Shown piece by piece: positions 41,341 through 53,028 of a DNA stretch of 64,000 nt (within the stretch, counting starts at the first letter, position 1; every line of letters starts with the position of its first letter). The position numbers were made by a program, and so were the translations under genes. The notes beneath the pieces were generated by a model. The model did no database searches. It had not been told where the DNA came from and saw nothing but the letters and a program-made list of their open reading frames with translations. This stretch comes from Antedon mediterranea (lineage: Eukaryota > Echinodermata > Crinoidea > Comatulida > Antedonidae). The DNA lies in the NCBI RefSeq assembly GCF_964355755.1, contig NC_092680.1, forward strand, positions 2,273,001 through 2,337,000, in the 5' to 3' direction.

Positions 41341-44257
41341 TTTTTTACTCTTCTTATGACGTCAGAACGAATGGCATACGGATTGATGCTTCTGCCATTT
41401 TCAGTCGTATAAAAACTAATAGATAGTCGTTATATCTCCTACAAGATGAGTCTTACTTCTAATATATATATTTCGCACAATCTCCTGACCTCATTCGGCC
41501 ATTGGTTTCAGAGGGAAACATGTTGTCAACTTGGATTGAACGAATGAACTTATTGATAACATAAAATTTATGTATTTTATATACGTCCATCAATATATTG
41601 TCCATTCGTCTATTTTATCTTCTGCTAATATATCGTAAATTTAGAACACACAAATCCTTTATCTTTACAGCCATTCACCCCGATTTGATTACCACAGCCA
41701 AGAAAACATAGAAATGACATGCAATAACTGTACAGTATTATGATAGAAACAATGTCGTTTATATGTTGTGAAAGGGAGTACAGTATAAAGTTTGCATAAT
41801 TATGTATTAATAATTAACTATAATATAATGTGGTTTTTTTTTCATAAAAATATTGGAACTGCGGGAAATTTATAAATTCTATTCCATTATTGTTTAAAGT
41901 TTAAAAGGAAGTAAAAAAATGTTATTTTTTAATTTGAAAAAAAAAATAGAAAAGGGTAGATAAAGAGGTAAATAAAAAGATTGAAAGAATAACAGAAAAA
42001 TATGAAAAAAAAAACACATTATAGTATAGAGAAAAAGATGGTTAATATAAGGTATACTTTTTTGAAAAATCATTGGTGGAATTTTCAGTAATAAACTGAT
42101 ACTATTACTTGTATGCCTGCTGTAAAAAGTGAACAAAACAAATGCTATAAAATGATTATTAATGATGCGAAAAACAAGTATAATGGACAGAATAAAATAA
42201 AAGGAAATACCAGCTGACGACGATTCACTCGACCACCATGGCTCACGCACGGAAAAGTTTTTTTAGTATTTTTGTCTGCAAAAATGGAAGAAATGTTTAT
42301 TGTCCAATTCTGTGTTTTACCAAAACAAAGACAGATAAGTAGATAGGAAATGGGTAATAATTAGTTAATCTGTTGCTAAAAATTAAAATGAGAATAGAAC
42401 GACATAAAAACGCGCAATTTTACTTAATGAGAACGTCTGCCCCACACGCGAATTACGCGTTTTTCATTCGTTGTTGATGACTCGCCAAAAGAAATGAGAG
42501 TGCGTTTGATTTATATCATTACTTTAGGCTACCATCATGGTCATCAACAATGGACAAGTGAGAAAAATTAATGTTTGTGGCAGGTGAAGAATGATGTGGC
42601 GAGTTGTCAGGCGAGACATCATGTAGATGTTAAGCCTCAATAAACCCTTTCATAGGCTCCATAGTCATCGTGAAATGGAAATGGACAATTCGATTTACCT
42701 TCAATCATATGACAACAAATAGTCTGAACGCAATGTCCAGATGATAAAAACAGTAATTTTACATTTTATCATTCACAAATTTCCTGTATTTATTTTTTTT
42801 TACGTCAAACTCCTAAACAGCAGATATGGATCAATTAAGACCTAGCTAAATGAGTCATTCACTGAGCTATCAACATATTTATGTCGCCGTTTGCCTTCCA
42901 TAATTACTTTACTTACTCTTTAAATAAAGGCGGTAATTATCACATTGGAATGAAGATTAAGATGCACATGTAGGCATAAATGATACGAATACATAATTTT
43001 ACGCGCGCGTACAAAAGTTGTAACCACTATTATCAACATGTCAGCGCGTACCTGAACTTCTGTTAAATATACTGTAGGCGTAAAAGTGTTATGATAGTTA
43101 GTAGCATTGTATTTAAGAGCATCTTGTTTTTCAATAACAAGAGTACAATGCGTTTTGAAGGGCCTACATTAAATCAATTCAAATTATTTAAACTTTCATT
43201 CTTCCATCTTTTTAACCTAAATTTTACACGCATGTAGGTAGATGATTTGTTTAATACAGTAATCACTAAAGTTTTCAAATTCTATCAGCAATTTCATAAT
43301 TATTTTTGCATGGCGTGCCATAATGTTTTCTATTGAGATAACGCAATCTGAGTGAAATCAGTAATATAAACGCCAGACAACACCTCGATGGACAGTTTCA
43401 TCATGAAAATATATATTTTGTTCGTCGGTGATCTAAAGTATTGTCCAGTATAAGCCGTAGGCGATTCTAGCGTATCTATCGAACGATAGTAGAGAAAAGG
43501 AATCATGTCGTTATACAATCCAATATCATTTAGTTTAGTTTTCTTTTTGGTTCAACAAAGAAACTTGTGTACAAGCAGCTGACCTACTTTTAAACGCGGG
43601 ATTTCATGTATAAAAAATAAAAGCATTAAATATAATACATTCAATGTATTAAATGATGGAGAATTATTACATGCAATGAAAAAGTTACGGTCGCTTGTCT
43701 TCATACCTTCAAACGTTACTGAAAAGTGTGGGAGTCATAATTACCATATTACCCATAACACCTGCTATTTAACAAACAATTCTAGTTTTGAAACTTATCT
43801 ATTCAACTGTTGTCTGCTATTTAAGACAGAATTTTAAAACGTCTTTTTAATAATGTAATGACTTGTTTTCGGATATTAAATGGTATAATATTGGTATATA
43901 TATATATATGGGGTGGACTGTTATATCCTAGAACAAAGCTATCAAAACTAAAGAGTATTTTCATTTAATTTATTTCGTCTTTTCATCAAATAATACTAAT
44001 TCATACTTTTAGATTCAAAATGTTAGTTTATTGATATCATGATTAAATTGATAAAACCGTTGGCATGCTGGGAATAAACCCATTCGAGAATCACGGCAAT
44101 TTATCGGCATTTTTAAAACGGCGTATGTTGATCACTATTTTAGTTTAAGATACAAAATGTAGGCCTAACTTTTTTGTAATATAAATAGTATTGTAGAGCT
44201 GTTTATGTACGTTAAAACACGAATAGGCGTAGTAGGCCTAGTTAAATATAGTAGAAA
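41341..44257. other. AT-rich noncoding spacer
   Basis: No gene was recognised. The 118-codon minus-strand open frame at 41894-42250 is a product of A-rich DNA (poly-Phe/Leu/Ile) and is not supported. Confidence 0.55.
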
Positions 44258-44353
44258 CCCTTCTCTTTTCAGAGGACAGCCGCCCTATTGAGGGGAAACT
44301 TTCCCGTAAAACAATACATGTCCCATACCCCTACTAAAAGGATTGTTCCCAAA
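44258..44353. repeat. Family C dispersed-repeat fragment
   Basis: CAGAGGACAGCCGCCCTATT, GAGGGGAAACTTTCCC and ACCCCTACTAAAAGG follow the 'GGACA..CTATTgAGGGGA' pattern. Confidence 0.5.
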
Positions 44354-44560
44354 TGTGCCACCTTAATATGGGTTCTGTATAACACATACATGTATAAAAC
44401 AATTATACTATTTTTAGACAAAATCAAAAGAAGCAACAACCAATTAGGCTATATATACAATCAAACAATCATATCCAAAAACATATTAGGCCTACTATAC
44501 TTCGGTATGTTAAAAGCACAACATACTATCAAATTATGATATCGAATAAGTGCCCTGTAA

Positions 44561-44636
44561 CCGCGGCAGATATAAATATATGCCGCGGAAGATATAAATA
44601 TAATGCCGCGGCAGATATAAATATATGCCGCGGCAG

Positions 44637-44668
<32 letters not shown>
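44561..44668. repeat. CCGCGG-containing tandem repeat (4 units) running into a TA microsatellite
   Basis: Four units of about 22 bases, CCGCGGCAGATATAAATATA and variants (one with GGAAG), begin at 44561, 44583, 44606 and 44628. They pass directly into (TA)n at about 44643-44668. CCGCGG is rare in this AT-rich window. The open frame across it is not a gene. Confidence 0.9.
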
Positions 44669-45918
44669 TCATGAAATACGCCTCTTTAGATTCATTTTAC
44701 AAATTTCAACACGCCTGAAACTTGCAACAATGTTATAAACCGCGCGGCGTTTTCCTATTGCAGTTAAGGTACTAAAACACACATACTATGAAGTATGAAT
44801 TTGAAAGACAAGGTTGGAATGTAAATACACTGAGGTAAGTGAATGGCTATAGGTATAGTTATTCTGATAATAATGTCTATACATTATGCAAATTAATTAT
44901 CTGTGACATCACAAAGACAAAACCCTATGCGCGCGTCCCAAGATTGGTGAAAACGATGCGCGTAAAATTTATGTTATGATAAAATCTTTCATGGTCAAAA
45001 GGGATAAAAAATGGAGTTTATTTAGAAATTAAGACATGTTTTAATTTGGAATTAAATAATATAAATAATTTTTATGATGTCATTATCAAACTACTAGTAC
45101 TGGTAAAATATAAAGGTTTTAAAATAGATTGCACTTATCTGGCTATTTGTGATCAAAAATTAGTATTGGATTATAAATAATTGAATATCACAGTCAAAGC
45201 TAAAAATAACATCAATATTAAATCCTCTTATTATGTCATAAATATGCAATTCATATATCAACAACCTATTTTGCCTCTATCATTATAATCTACATAAAAA
45301 TAACCAAAAATTGGCATCGTAATCTATACACAACAACTAACATCATGATAACCACCACGACGATTATGCCTGCTACAACGATTTAAAATATAGTATTTAC
45401 ATTTCATTGAAATGGAAAATTATTTAACAAAAATGCTGTTGCAATATAAACTAAAAAGGAAATGCTGTGGAAGTTTGTACATTTCATGAGTCAGGGGCAA
45501 GTCATAATGTCACAAACAACATATTCAATAACCAAACCAGGATTAGCTGTCAGTCACAAAGACTTTAACCCAAAGCTGTGAATGTAAGGCTCTAACAAGC
45601 AGCGGCACTCATTTTACCAAGTTTATAAAGTGTCTGTTACTGACATTCACCAACATTAAATGACATTGTCGTGATGGTTGAGGGTCGAACTCAAATGATA
45701 GGTTTGAATGTGTTAGCTACCCTCATGATAATCATTAAAATAAGCAGGATGAATGGAGATTATGCCAGTCGAACACAGCATCTCACCTAACATGCATGTC
45801 ATCAAACAAGGGGACAAACCCCTCCCCCACCCCAGTTTCTTTTAGTATACAAAGCTGGCTATTATAATAATACATCAACATGCAATGGAAACAGACAGTA
45901 TGGTGAAAATATGTAAAA

Positions 45919-46175
45919 GTGGAGTTGTGGCTTGGTGGTTATGATGCTTGGCTACCATTTCAAGGGTCCTGGGTTCAAGTCCCGTCACATGTCAGGATTT
46001 TTTCTAAGGACCAAATTACAACTCCACTCCCAAAGACTTGTAATAAGACTTTGTTTATGTAGAGCATCTTGTGTATATATTTGTCTTGTGAACCTCTGAG
46101 GGTCCCTAATGATCAGCATTAGCTGGATGGATCACCCTCATTAAATATGGTTGTTAAAAAAAAAAAAAAAAAAAA
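45919..46175 (+). mobile_element. tRNA-derived SINE with poly(A) tail
   Basis: The head has an A-box-like TGGCTTGGTGG and a B-box GGTTCAAGTCC, the internal RNA polymerase III promoter layout. The body (TTAGCTGGATGGATCACCC and upstream) runs to an uninterrupted A tract at about 46157-46175. GTGGAGTTGT (45919-45928) pairs with ACAACTCCAC (46018-46027). A genuine tRNA is excluded because no acceptor stem closes. Target-site duplication is not clear. Confidence 0.75.
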
Positions 46176-46229
46176 CACAATTGAGAAATGCCAAAACTAC
46201 TCAAGTAAAAATTCAATTAATTATTGCAA

Positions 46230-46340
46230 TGAAGGAGGAATTAATTTAAGTATTCAATCTGCAGTAGAAGTGGAATATTGTAATATTGTAATCAAGCAGA
46301 AGATTCTGGGTTCAAATCCCAGTGTTTCTTTATTTTCCTT
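46230..46340 (+). repeat. Second tRNA-like fragment
   Basis: CTGGGTTCAAATCCCAG is a perfect T-arm with B box GGTTCAAATCC near 46307-46323. No full cloverleaf was found, so this is probably another SINE head or decayed tRNA-like sequence between the SINE and the RCC1 gene end. Confidence 0.35.
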
Positions 46341-46447
46341 CATTTTCACTGATAATTTACACATTTTTTGGAAATTTCCAGTATATCACTGGGCAGTTTG
46401 GAGTTGCATTGTTAAATATATATTTATACATTTTTGTTAAAAATAGA

Positions 46448-46453
46448 TTTATT
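46448..46453 (-). terminator. Candidate poly(A) signal of the RCC1-repeat gene
   Basis: On the minus strand AATAAA begins one base after the TGA stop. If used, the 3' UTR would be only about 20-30 bases. A second AATAAA on the minus strand at about 46328-46333 is an alternative. Confidence 0.45.
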
Positions 46454-46454
46454 A

Positions 46455-47540
46455 TCAAGGTTTGTCTTCTTTTTTTCTGACTGATTCATGTAGATCCCAC
46501 AGTCCTGTTTTTGTACGCGATTGCCAAGATGATGCGGAAGAGAACGCAGGTCTGCTGCCATTTAAACTGAGTGGTTTCCTCGCCATAAAATTCTTACTAG
46601 TTCTTTCAGCTTGATGTGCATGGTTCGACGATGAACTTGATTGAGAGAATTGCTGTCTTATGCTTTCATTTGGTCTTGGATAAGGATTAAACTTTTGTGG
46701 TGATTTAGGGTCAAAGGTTAGTGGATTTTTTTTAGAAGGTACACGCTGTGATAGGTTAAAACGGCCATAGAATGTATGAGCTTTTGTTAACTTGGGAGGC
46801 TGGTGCATGGCAGGATGCTTATGGGTACTTATGATGTCGCCTACTGGACTGCCTTGCAGACGGACTTTTGTAACTCCATAGCTGGTCGTCTTCTTTGCTG
46901 GTCTTTTAGGTGGTACAAAATTATCCATGTACTTAAAATCTACAATACCAGATTTGCTAACAGTGTGCTTAACATCTTTATCACTATTAGATGCTGTAAA
47001 TGTTTTAGAACGTGGCATTGGAGGTGCCTTGGGTCGAACATCAGGTTTCCTTAACTGCCTTGGATGACCTTTCTCTAACTTAGAAGTTGCTTTAGCTTTA
47101 AAGTCTTCTGGCTTAGCAAGAAAGATACATTTGTTGTCTCCAGTTGACTTTGTGTCCAATCCCTCATCAATATTGACTCTTTGCCTGCTCTGGTCCTTTG
47201 CAGATAAGTTTGTGTCCAAACTTTTTGGTTCATAAAAAACTCTTTTGCCATCTCCAGTTGTGTCCAAACTGTTTGGTTCTTCAAGGAAGGAGTTTTTCAC
47301 GTTCCAAAACCGTAAAGAATTATCATCATAGCAAAAGATGTTTGGCTCTTCAAAATCTTTAGACCGTTCCTCCTCCAGACTAGAACTTCTATGATGTTGG
47401 ATAGTACTGTCTAATGGTGTAAAGGGTGCTGGTGTGGGTGCATAAAATTCCCCAAGGCTCAAAACAGTTTTTTGTCTGTCTATACTTAGGTTAGCTCTAA
47501 GCTTATTGTCATTTCCACATTTCTCTTCAAGCTTTAAATC
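46455..47540 (-). CDS. RCC1-repeat protein, terminal exon (basic low-complexity tail, 361 codons)
   Basis: Last exon, from acceptor TTATTGTAG (47543-47541) to TGA at 46457-46455, phase 0 start. The frame opens DLKLEEKCGNDNKLRANLS and stays open. An acidic start is followed by Ser/Pro/Lys-rich, probably disordered sequence. It holds degenerate internal repeats (EEPNSLDTTGDGKRVFYEPK, then KSLDT, then GLDTKSTGDNKCIFLAKPED). Several basic proline patches follow (RPKAPPMPRSKTF, VPPKRPAKKTTS). It ends WDLHESVRKKEDKP. No catalytic domain was seen. The first Met-like position in some translations is TTG and internal; the true exon extends 26 codons further. It is joined by phase to the RCC1 exons at 56 kb. 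The protein family of this tail is not recognised. Confidence 0.8.
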   Translation of the reverse strand, partial: DLKLEEKCGNDNKLRANLSIDRQKTVLSLGEFYAPTPAPFTPLDSTIQHHRSSSLEEERSKDFEEPNIFCYDDNSLRFWNVKNSFLEEPNSLDTTGDGKRVFYEPKSLDTNLSAKDQSRQRVNIDEGLDTKSTGDNKCIFLAKPEDFKAKATSKLEKGHPRQLRKPDVRPKAPPMPRSKTFTASNSDKDVKHTVSKSGIVDFKYMDNFVPPKRPAKKTTSYGVTKVRLQGSPVGDIISTHKHPAMHQPPKLTKAHTFYGRFNLSQRVPSKKNPLTFDPKSPQKFNPYPRPNESIRQQFSQSSSSSNHAHQAERTSKNFMARKPLSLNGSRPAFSSASSWQSRTKTGLWDLHESVRKKEDKP

Positions 47541-47854
47541 CTACAATAAATAAAACAGAAGAATTAATGAATACAAATTCATTAATTTTTGTTTTTAAAA
47601 TGAAAGAATTTTTAAAATGAATAAATGATAAATAAATTACAAATAAAGGTAGGCTGATTTTACAAAAAGAAACAAAGTAAAGATGGTAAATGTATTTAGG
47701 CTTCTATTTCTGAAGAAAATACTGTATTTGACTTCCATATACATTTAATCCTTTGAAAGTAAATATTGGTGGAGCAGAAGAGAAACTGTAAATATACTAA
47801 TTAACCTCAAACTTATCATGCCTCCTTAATATCAGATTTCTATGCTTAGCCTAC

Positions 47855-47961
47855 CTGCATTCTGCTTTGAGTGCTCTCAATCTCGCAAGATGATGTTGTC
47901 TCTGCATCACTGATATCCTCAACCTCTGAATCAGAAAAATCTTCCGGCCAACCTTGCCATT
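47855..47961 (-). CDS. RCC1-repeat protein, penultimate exon (acidic linker)
   Basis: A 107-base exon between acceptor TTGTTTTTAG (47964-47962) and donor ATGCAG|GTAGGC (GT 47854-47853). It starts with AA, which needs a G from the previous exon; the 55958 donor supplies exactly that, giving Glu. It reads EWQGWPEDFSDSEVEDIS, then DAETTSSCEIESTQSRMQ, a strongly acidic Ser/Glu/Asp linker with possible casein-kinase-2-type sites (inference). It ends in phase 0, matching the terminal exon. It lies 8 kb from the preceding exon. Confidence 0.75.
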
Positions 47962-49967
47962 CTAAAAACAAAAATTATACTACAATAAAAAATAGATAAT
48001 GCGTCAAGCAGTGGGCAAAACGAGCAGCAGAACCAGAAAGGCAAGGTGATTACAATAATACTTCTTTCTTGTTCTTGTGTCTTGCAATTAATAATAAAAT
48101 TCTGAATATTGAATAAATGATCCATAAATGGTGCTCTATAATCACTATTCCCTATCCAAGGTTCATTTCGGTAGCTGTATTTTGGTGATTTCAACATATA
48201 GCTATGGGTAAGATAATTTAAAGTATGAATACTTTATCTTGCCTTCTATGGACATATGGTGGCATATGAGATATAGATAATGGCACTACACACAAAGAAA
48301 TTCACTTAAGAAAGAGAGTAAAACTTCCCCACCAATCTTAGTGCAAGAAATAGTCTTCACATTTTCAAAGGGGTAATTATTTCCTTGCACAGTTACATTA
48401 TATAGTACAATAAGGAATCTGTGCAATTTGTTTCTCTGTGTTTCTGGACCCCAATGGAAATAGGTTTTTTATTTTTTGGGATATCCTTTTAACTCGAGTC
48501 TGTTGTACTGATTTTAATTGTTTACATGTTTTTATTGTATGTATCTCTGTTGACTCAGTTAATAAAGAAATCAATCAATCAATCAATGTATACCTCTTCT
48601 CCCTGACCATGGGTCCTTATTTGGATACTTTTTTAGGCTGAATAACTGATCTAAACAGTGATACTAAACGTTCATTCATCATTATCAAACCTGAATTTTG
48701 TGTTTGTGTTGTGGAGCTTGTAATGGTATATGTAATTATTATAGTTTTTGTAGCGGGTTTGAAATATAAACATGAAAACTGGTGCGCCTGATCAGGAATA
48801 GTTGATCTTGTCACGCATTAAACCAACTAACAAGACATCACAATCTCAAGTAGCTAACATAGGATTTTTACTGCAAACTAATATATCCATTTAATCTTTA
48901 TACTCAAATGTTATTCTCTGCTAATAAAATCTTATTACTAAAGTAGTCATCCTCGAAAATCACCTTACTTGCGGAAGTACAAGTATTTTTCTTGATTTAC
49001 ACGGTGAAGTGCATCTTAAACTGACACACTCTCGTTGAATAAACTCCTTATACATCTCACAACTCGCATTTTCATCCCGTTTAATCTTGGTATTATCACT
49101 CTGTCTATCTTTTAACCTCTTCTAATTATAAATAGTCATCTACTATAACACCTTGAATTCCATAATCTGGCTCACGTTGTAAGTGAATTGCATGTTGCGA
49201 CGTGTCAACTACTTAATAGATAATCCAACTGAAGAACCCCGCTTGTCAAAGATGATCATCGGCGTATCATTTGTCCGTTTTTAAACACTGTCTGTAGCTA
49301 CCTAATCTAATGGTAGTCATTCACAGCAACACATATCAATTATTGTAATCTCTTTTAATAACAGTTTTATGCTAGATAACATGGATGAAATCGGGGTGTA
49401 CAAACTTGTTAGAAACTATACGATAGATTTAGATACTACACAAAAAGTTTTTATTTTAATAAATTCTATGACATAGGCCTACATTTGAAAGATAGATTGC
49501 AAAACAGTTTGTGAATACAGTAATCGCTGTGTTATAACAAAATGATACGTACAGTAGAAGCAAGAACGAGAAAGTGGAGAGGCAACAATAATATAAATAT
49601 ATTAAAAATTGACTCTTTTGTCATTGATTAAATATTGTAGATACAAAGCAATATAATCCAGTTTGTCCAATTAATGAATTGAATTATTCTAATATTTAAA
49701 CAAAGCAAAGATGAGTTGATAGTATATTTTATGTTTCAAAATGATTTAATTGATTTATCTTCAATTTTCTAATCTGAGTATGTTGTCCAATACAGTATTA
49801 TTTTATAACCTTTACATAAAGTTTAGGTCATGTTTTATGATACATCCATATTGCAGACTTGATTTCAATAACTTTTTTAGGTCAAAGTTTATAATAACGG
49901 CAATACACTTTAACTACTAAACTTGTAGAGATAATTTAAACATCAATTTATAAAAGAAGTCAAAGAC

Positions 49968-50035
49968 ATGACTTGAACCCAGACTACCAGCATGTCACCA
50001 TTATGTAGCTGTGCTGGTAGTATGAGCCACTTACT
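49968..50035 (-). mobile_element. tRNA-derived SINE head
   Basis: On the minus strand GTGGCTCATACTACCAGCA holds an A-box-like start, and CTGGGTTCAAGTCATGTC holds a B box, about 45 bases apart, as in tRNA-type promoters. No closing acceptor stem. The 3' limit was not determined. Confidence 0.55.
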
Positions 50036-50271
50036 ATGAGTAACTTTCAGATTACTAATCTAATCTTTTTTTTTGTCTTTTATGTTTCCAGCACATCACC
50101 AGATGCATTGTCGCCTCATGATGTGTGGTGGAAACTAATCTAATCTTAATGTAACAATCTTTTAATCAATCCGTCATCTTTTTGTTGACAATCATACAAT
50201 GCTTTTGTGTTACACTTCATACAAGTTGCTGTTATACAACTTTTTCTTTTTGAAAATTAGCCTTCTCCTCC

Positions 50272-50348
50272 TCTTCTTTAGGACACCTCTATTAGGTGAC
50301 AAATTCCTGTAACATGAACGAAAGGGGGACGCTTTCATGTGTTTCTTA
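50272..50348. repeat. Family C dispersed-repeat fragment
   Basis: TTTAGGACACCTCTATTAGG, GTGACAAATTCCTG and AAGGGGGACGCTTTC resemble the other family C pieces. Confidence 0.45.
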
Positions 50349-51175
50349 ATATAGGGGATATACTGTATAATAACGATTTTTTGCAAAACAATCTAAACTA
50401 TCTTTAAGTTTAAAAGTGTTTCCACCTATGATGGTTCTGTATACTGTTGGATGTACATGCCTGTATAAGGCACACTTAACAATATTAATATCATAATGAT
50501 TATTTTAATAATCTATTTTAGTGATTACAGTAACAATAATCTAACCATCTTCTACGACATAAGTACCGCATAAGCAGGGTCACAGCATTTTAAGTTCATG
50601 GAATAAGGTGACACGGTTTTCAACACCATTTTAAAAAGTTCATTTGACTAGGTCATATGATCACTAGGAGATTGCTTTTATGATTAAAACTATAAAGGTA
50701 ATCAAAGATTAATAAATTATTCCTGTCATATACAACCGACAACTTTCCACATCATTTAAACTGCCGGCAGCGTAACATTTTACTTCAGATAAAAATAGAT
50801 AAAATTGTGAAATATAGAGCATTATCTTTCCCAATGTTTATTTTAACTTTAGTAATTAAAAAATCAATTAATTTTTATTTTATATAATAAAAAGTTTAAT
50901 ATATAAACAAATTGTGAAAACTAATAAGAAATTTAAAAAGAAATATTTGTAGTTTTTATATATAATATTATTCTGGTTACTAAATAATTATTATTGTAAA
51001 TATATATTGTGGTAACTGAATATGATGGCAATTTAATAAATATTATTATGTTATAAATAAAGGCTGTTGCAGATTTCATATTTTTAGACACAGCATCTAT
51101 ACATTGACTCTGTGTTTTTAATCAATTGATTGTTATCAAGCAAGTTCAAATTAATAAACGATTACAGACAATTTT

Positions 51176-51500
51176 ATTGATTACTTATTTGTATCATCAA
51201 TTTCATTCTAATCAATTAATATCAATTCCAACCAATCAATCAATCAACAATTAGTAATTAATATCCCCCTACAGAAAGTTTATTTTCTATTGATTATTTA
51301 ATGTTATCACCAATCGAGTTCCAAATCAATCAATATAGATCAATCAACCAATAATCAATATCTATCAGCATAACATTTTTATTGATTATTCAATTGAATC
51401 ATTAATCACATTTCAATTAATGTAATCAATTTAATTTATATATCAGTAATCAATATCCATCTGCTGTATTGATTTTTTAATTGTATTGATTTGTAGAAGT
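51176..51500. repeat. Decayed tandem repeat, about 85-110-base units rich in ATCAAT
   Basis: TATTGATTA-TTATTTGTATCA, TATTGATTATTTAATGTTAT, TTGATTATTCAATTGAATCA and TATTGATTTTTTAATTG begin successive units. Each has a downstream AATCAATATC-ATCT or ATTAATATCC block. Strongly diverged; no coding content. Confidence 0.55.
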
Positions 51501-52241
51501 AGGACTTTAACTTTAAGTTATATCATATTAACGAGTTTAGATTAATCAAGTATGTAAAATGACAAACAAAAAATGTATCTGAATCCTAATACTTCAAAAA
51601 CAAATTAAATCGCCAAAGAAGATTAATTCAGAATTTTTCAAAGCATTATATTATCAGATAAAACGTCATATACAATGAAGATATAACGTAGATGAATAAC
51701 CTCTGGGTGGCGGATGGAATCGTGACAAACTCATTATGAGGAGATGCTTAGTATGGGTCAGGGAAAAGTGTGTTAATACTCTACCAAACACATTACAGAC
51801 AACGAAGCTATCACCTCGCTGCAAATGGTCATTGAATAGGCTTAGAATAATAATAAAGCTGTTTATGACTTGTATGTAAGGGGAGAACTTTGTGCACGTA
51901 TGGGTGGCTGGTTTTGAATTAAAAGTAGAACATCTGATAAATACATTCTCTTTTAATCTATAAGGTTATATAGCGTATATTACAGACAATTACATTGCCA
52001 GGCCATCGTGTCAAAAGTCTTGTGGTCAGAAAAAAAACGTAATATAGATTATTTAAAAAAAATCGCTTTTAAAAGTTTAAATATAGTTCTAGTGGAGTGC
52101 ATTTTTTCAACCTTGTCATTTTATTTTAAAATATGACAAAATAAATAATTGTTAATAATATGCATTGTTCTTCAACTCAAATTTAAATAATAGGTGTGAA
52201 CTTAAAACTGAGGACAAAATAGTGATTTCCCACATATTAAC

Positions 52242-52393
52242 TTAAGCTCTGTCTACACTATGAAACAGTATGTGACAAAAAATGTGATGTGCCCATATAT
52301 GGACATGATGATGTCATGTCACTACCATATTTAGGTATATCACTACCATATTTGGGAACATCACACTTGTTTGATAGTGTAGACAGAGCTTTA
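52242..52393 (+). mobile_element. Small inverted-repeat element, family A, copy 4 (best-preserved)
   Basis: Left end TTAAGCTCTGTCTACACTAT, right end GATAGTGTAGACAGAGCTTTA, 152 bases, with TGCCCATATATGGACATG and ATGTCACTACCATATTTAGG inside. It is intronic in the RCC1 gene. Confidence 0.9.
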
Positions 52394-52908
52394 GAGAATG
52401 TTTTGGGAATACTTTGAATTGGTTTATACTACTGGAGGGTCAGTTGAGCAGGATGACTTTTACTTAGCTAGTTAACAACATTGTGATATAGTTTATATAT
52501 ATATATTATATATAGATATAAGTTTATTGTACAGAGAGAATTCTGAAATAAAAATATATTATTATATATCTATGGTTAAAAAATGCAAACATAACTAATA
52601 TAATATACAATAAAGAATAATTAGTGTAGTGTAATGTAAACATTTATTATATATATGAAAATAACTCAGGTGAAACATTAGTAATTCAGAAATGCAAATG
52701 AGGTATATTAGAATAAATGATAAAAAACAGAAATAAAGACAACAGACGAATATTTTCAATGCAGGTTTTAGATTTAATTAGTAATGAAGCAGATGTGTCA
52801 ACAAATCATTAATATAAACAGAAAAATAAATGAATTTTATATAATAGGCCTATATTAGAATCAGTGGCACTTGGTATATAATAGAACTACTCTGTTGGAG
52901 TTTATTTC

Positions 52909-53028
52909 TCCTGCTTATTCCGAGGACACCTCTATGAAGGGAACACCTAAATAGGGGGCATTATATGTTTTAACATTAAAGCCAACCACTATTAAGGGGA
53001 CAGCAATGGGGGAACACTTTTTTGGGCC
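52909..53028. repeat. Family C dispersed-repeat fragment
   Basis: CCGAGGACACCTCTATGAAG, AGGGAACACCTAAATAGGGG and ACTATTAAGGGGACAGC are the clearest units of this family in the window. Confidence 0.6.

Noticed and set aside
41894-42250. 118-codon minus-strand open frame
   Set aside because: Composition is driven by A-rich DNA (Phe/Leu/Ile runs), with no family resemblance, splice sites or start context.
45919-46000. Functional tRNA gene
   Set aside because: A and B boxes are present but acceptor and anticodon stems do not close. The poly(A) tail shows a SINE.
46803-47054. Plus-strand open frame opposite the RCC1 terminal exon, and the overlapping minus-strand frame at 47075-47284
   Set aside because: They are shadows of the real minus-strand exon, whose frame is supported by splice phases.
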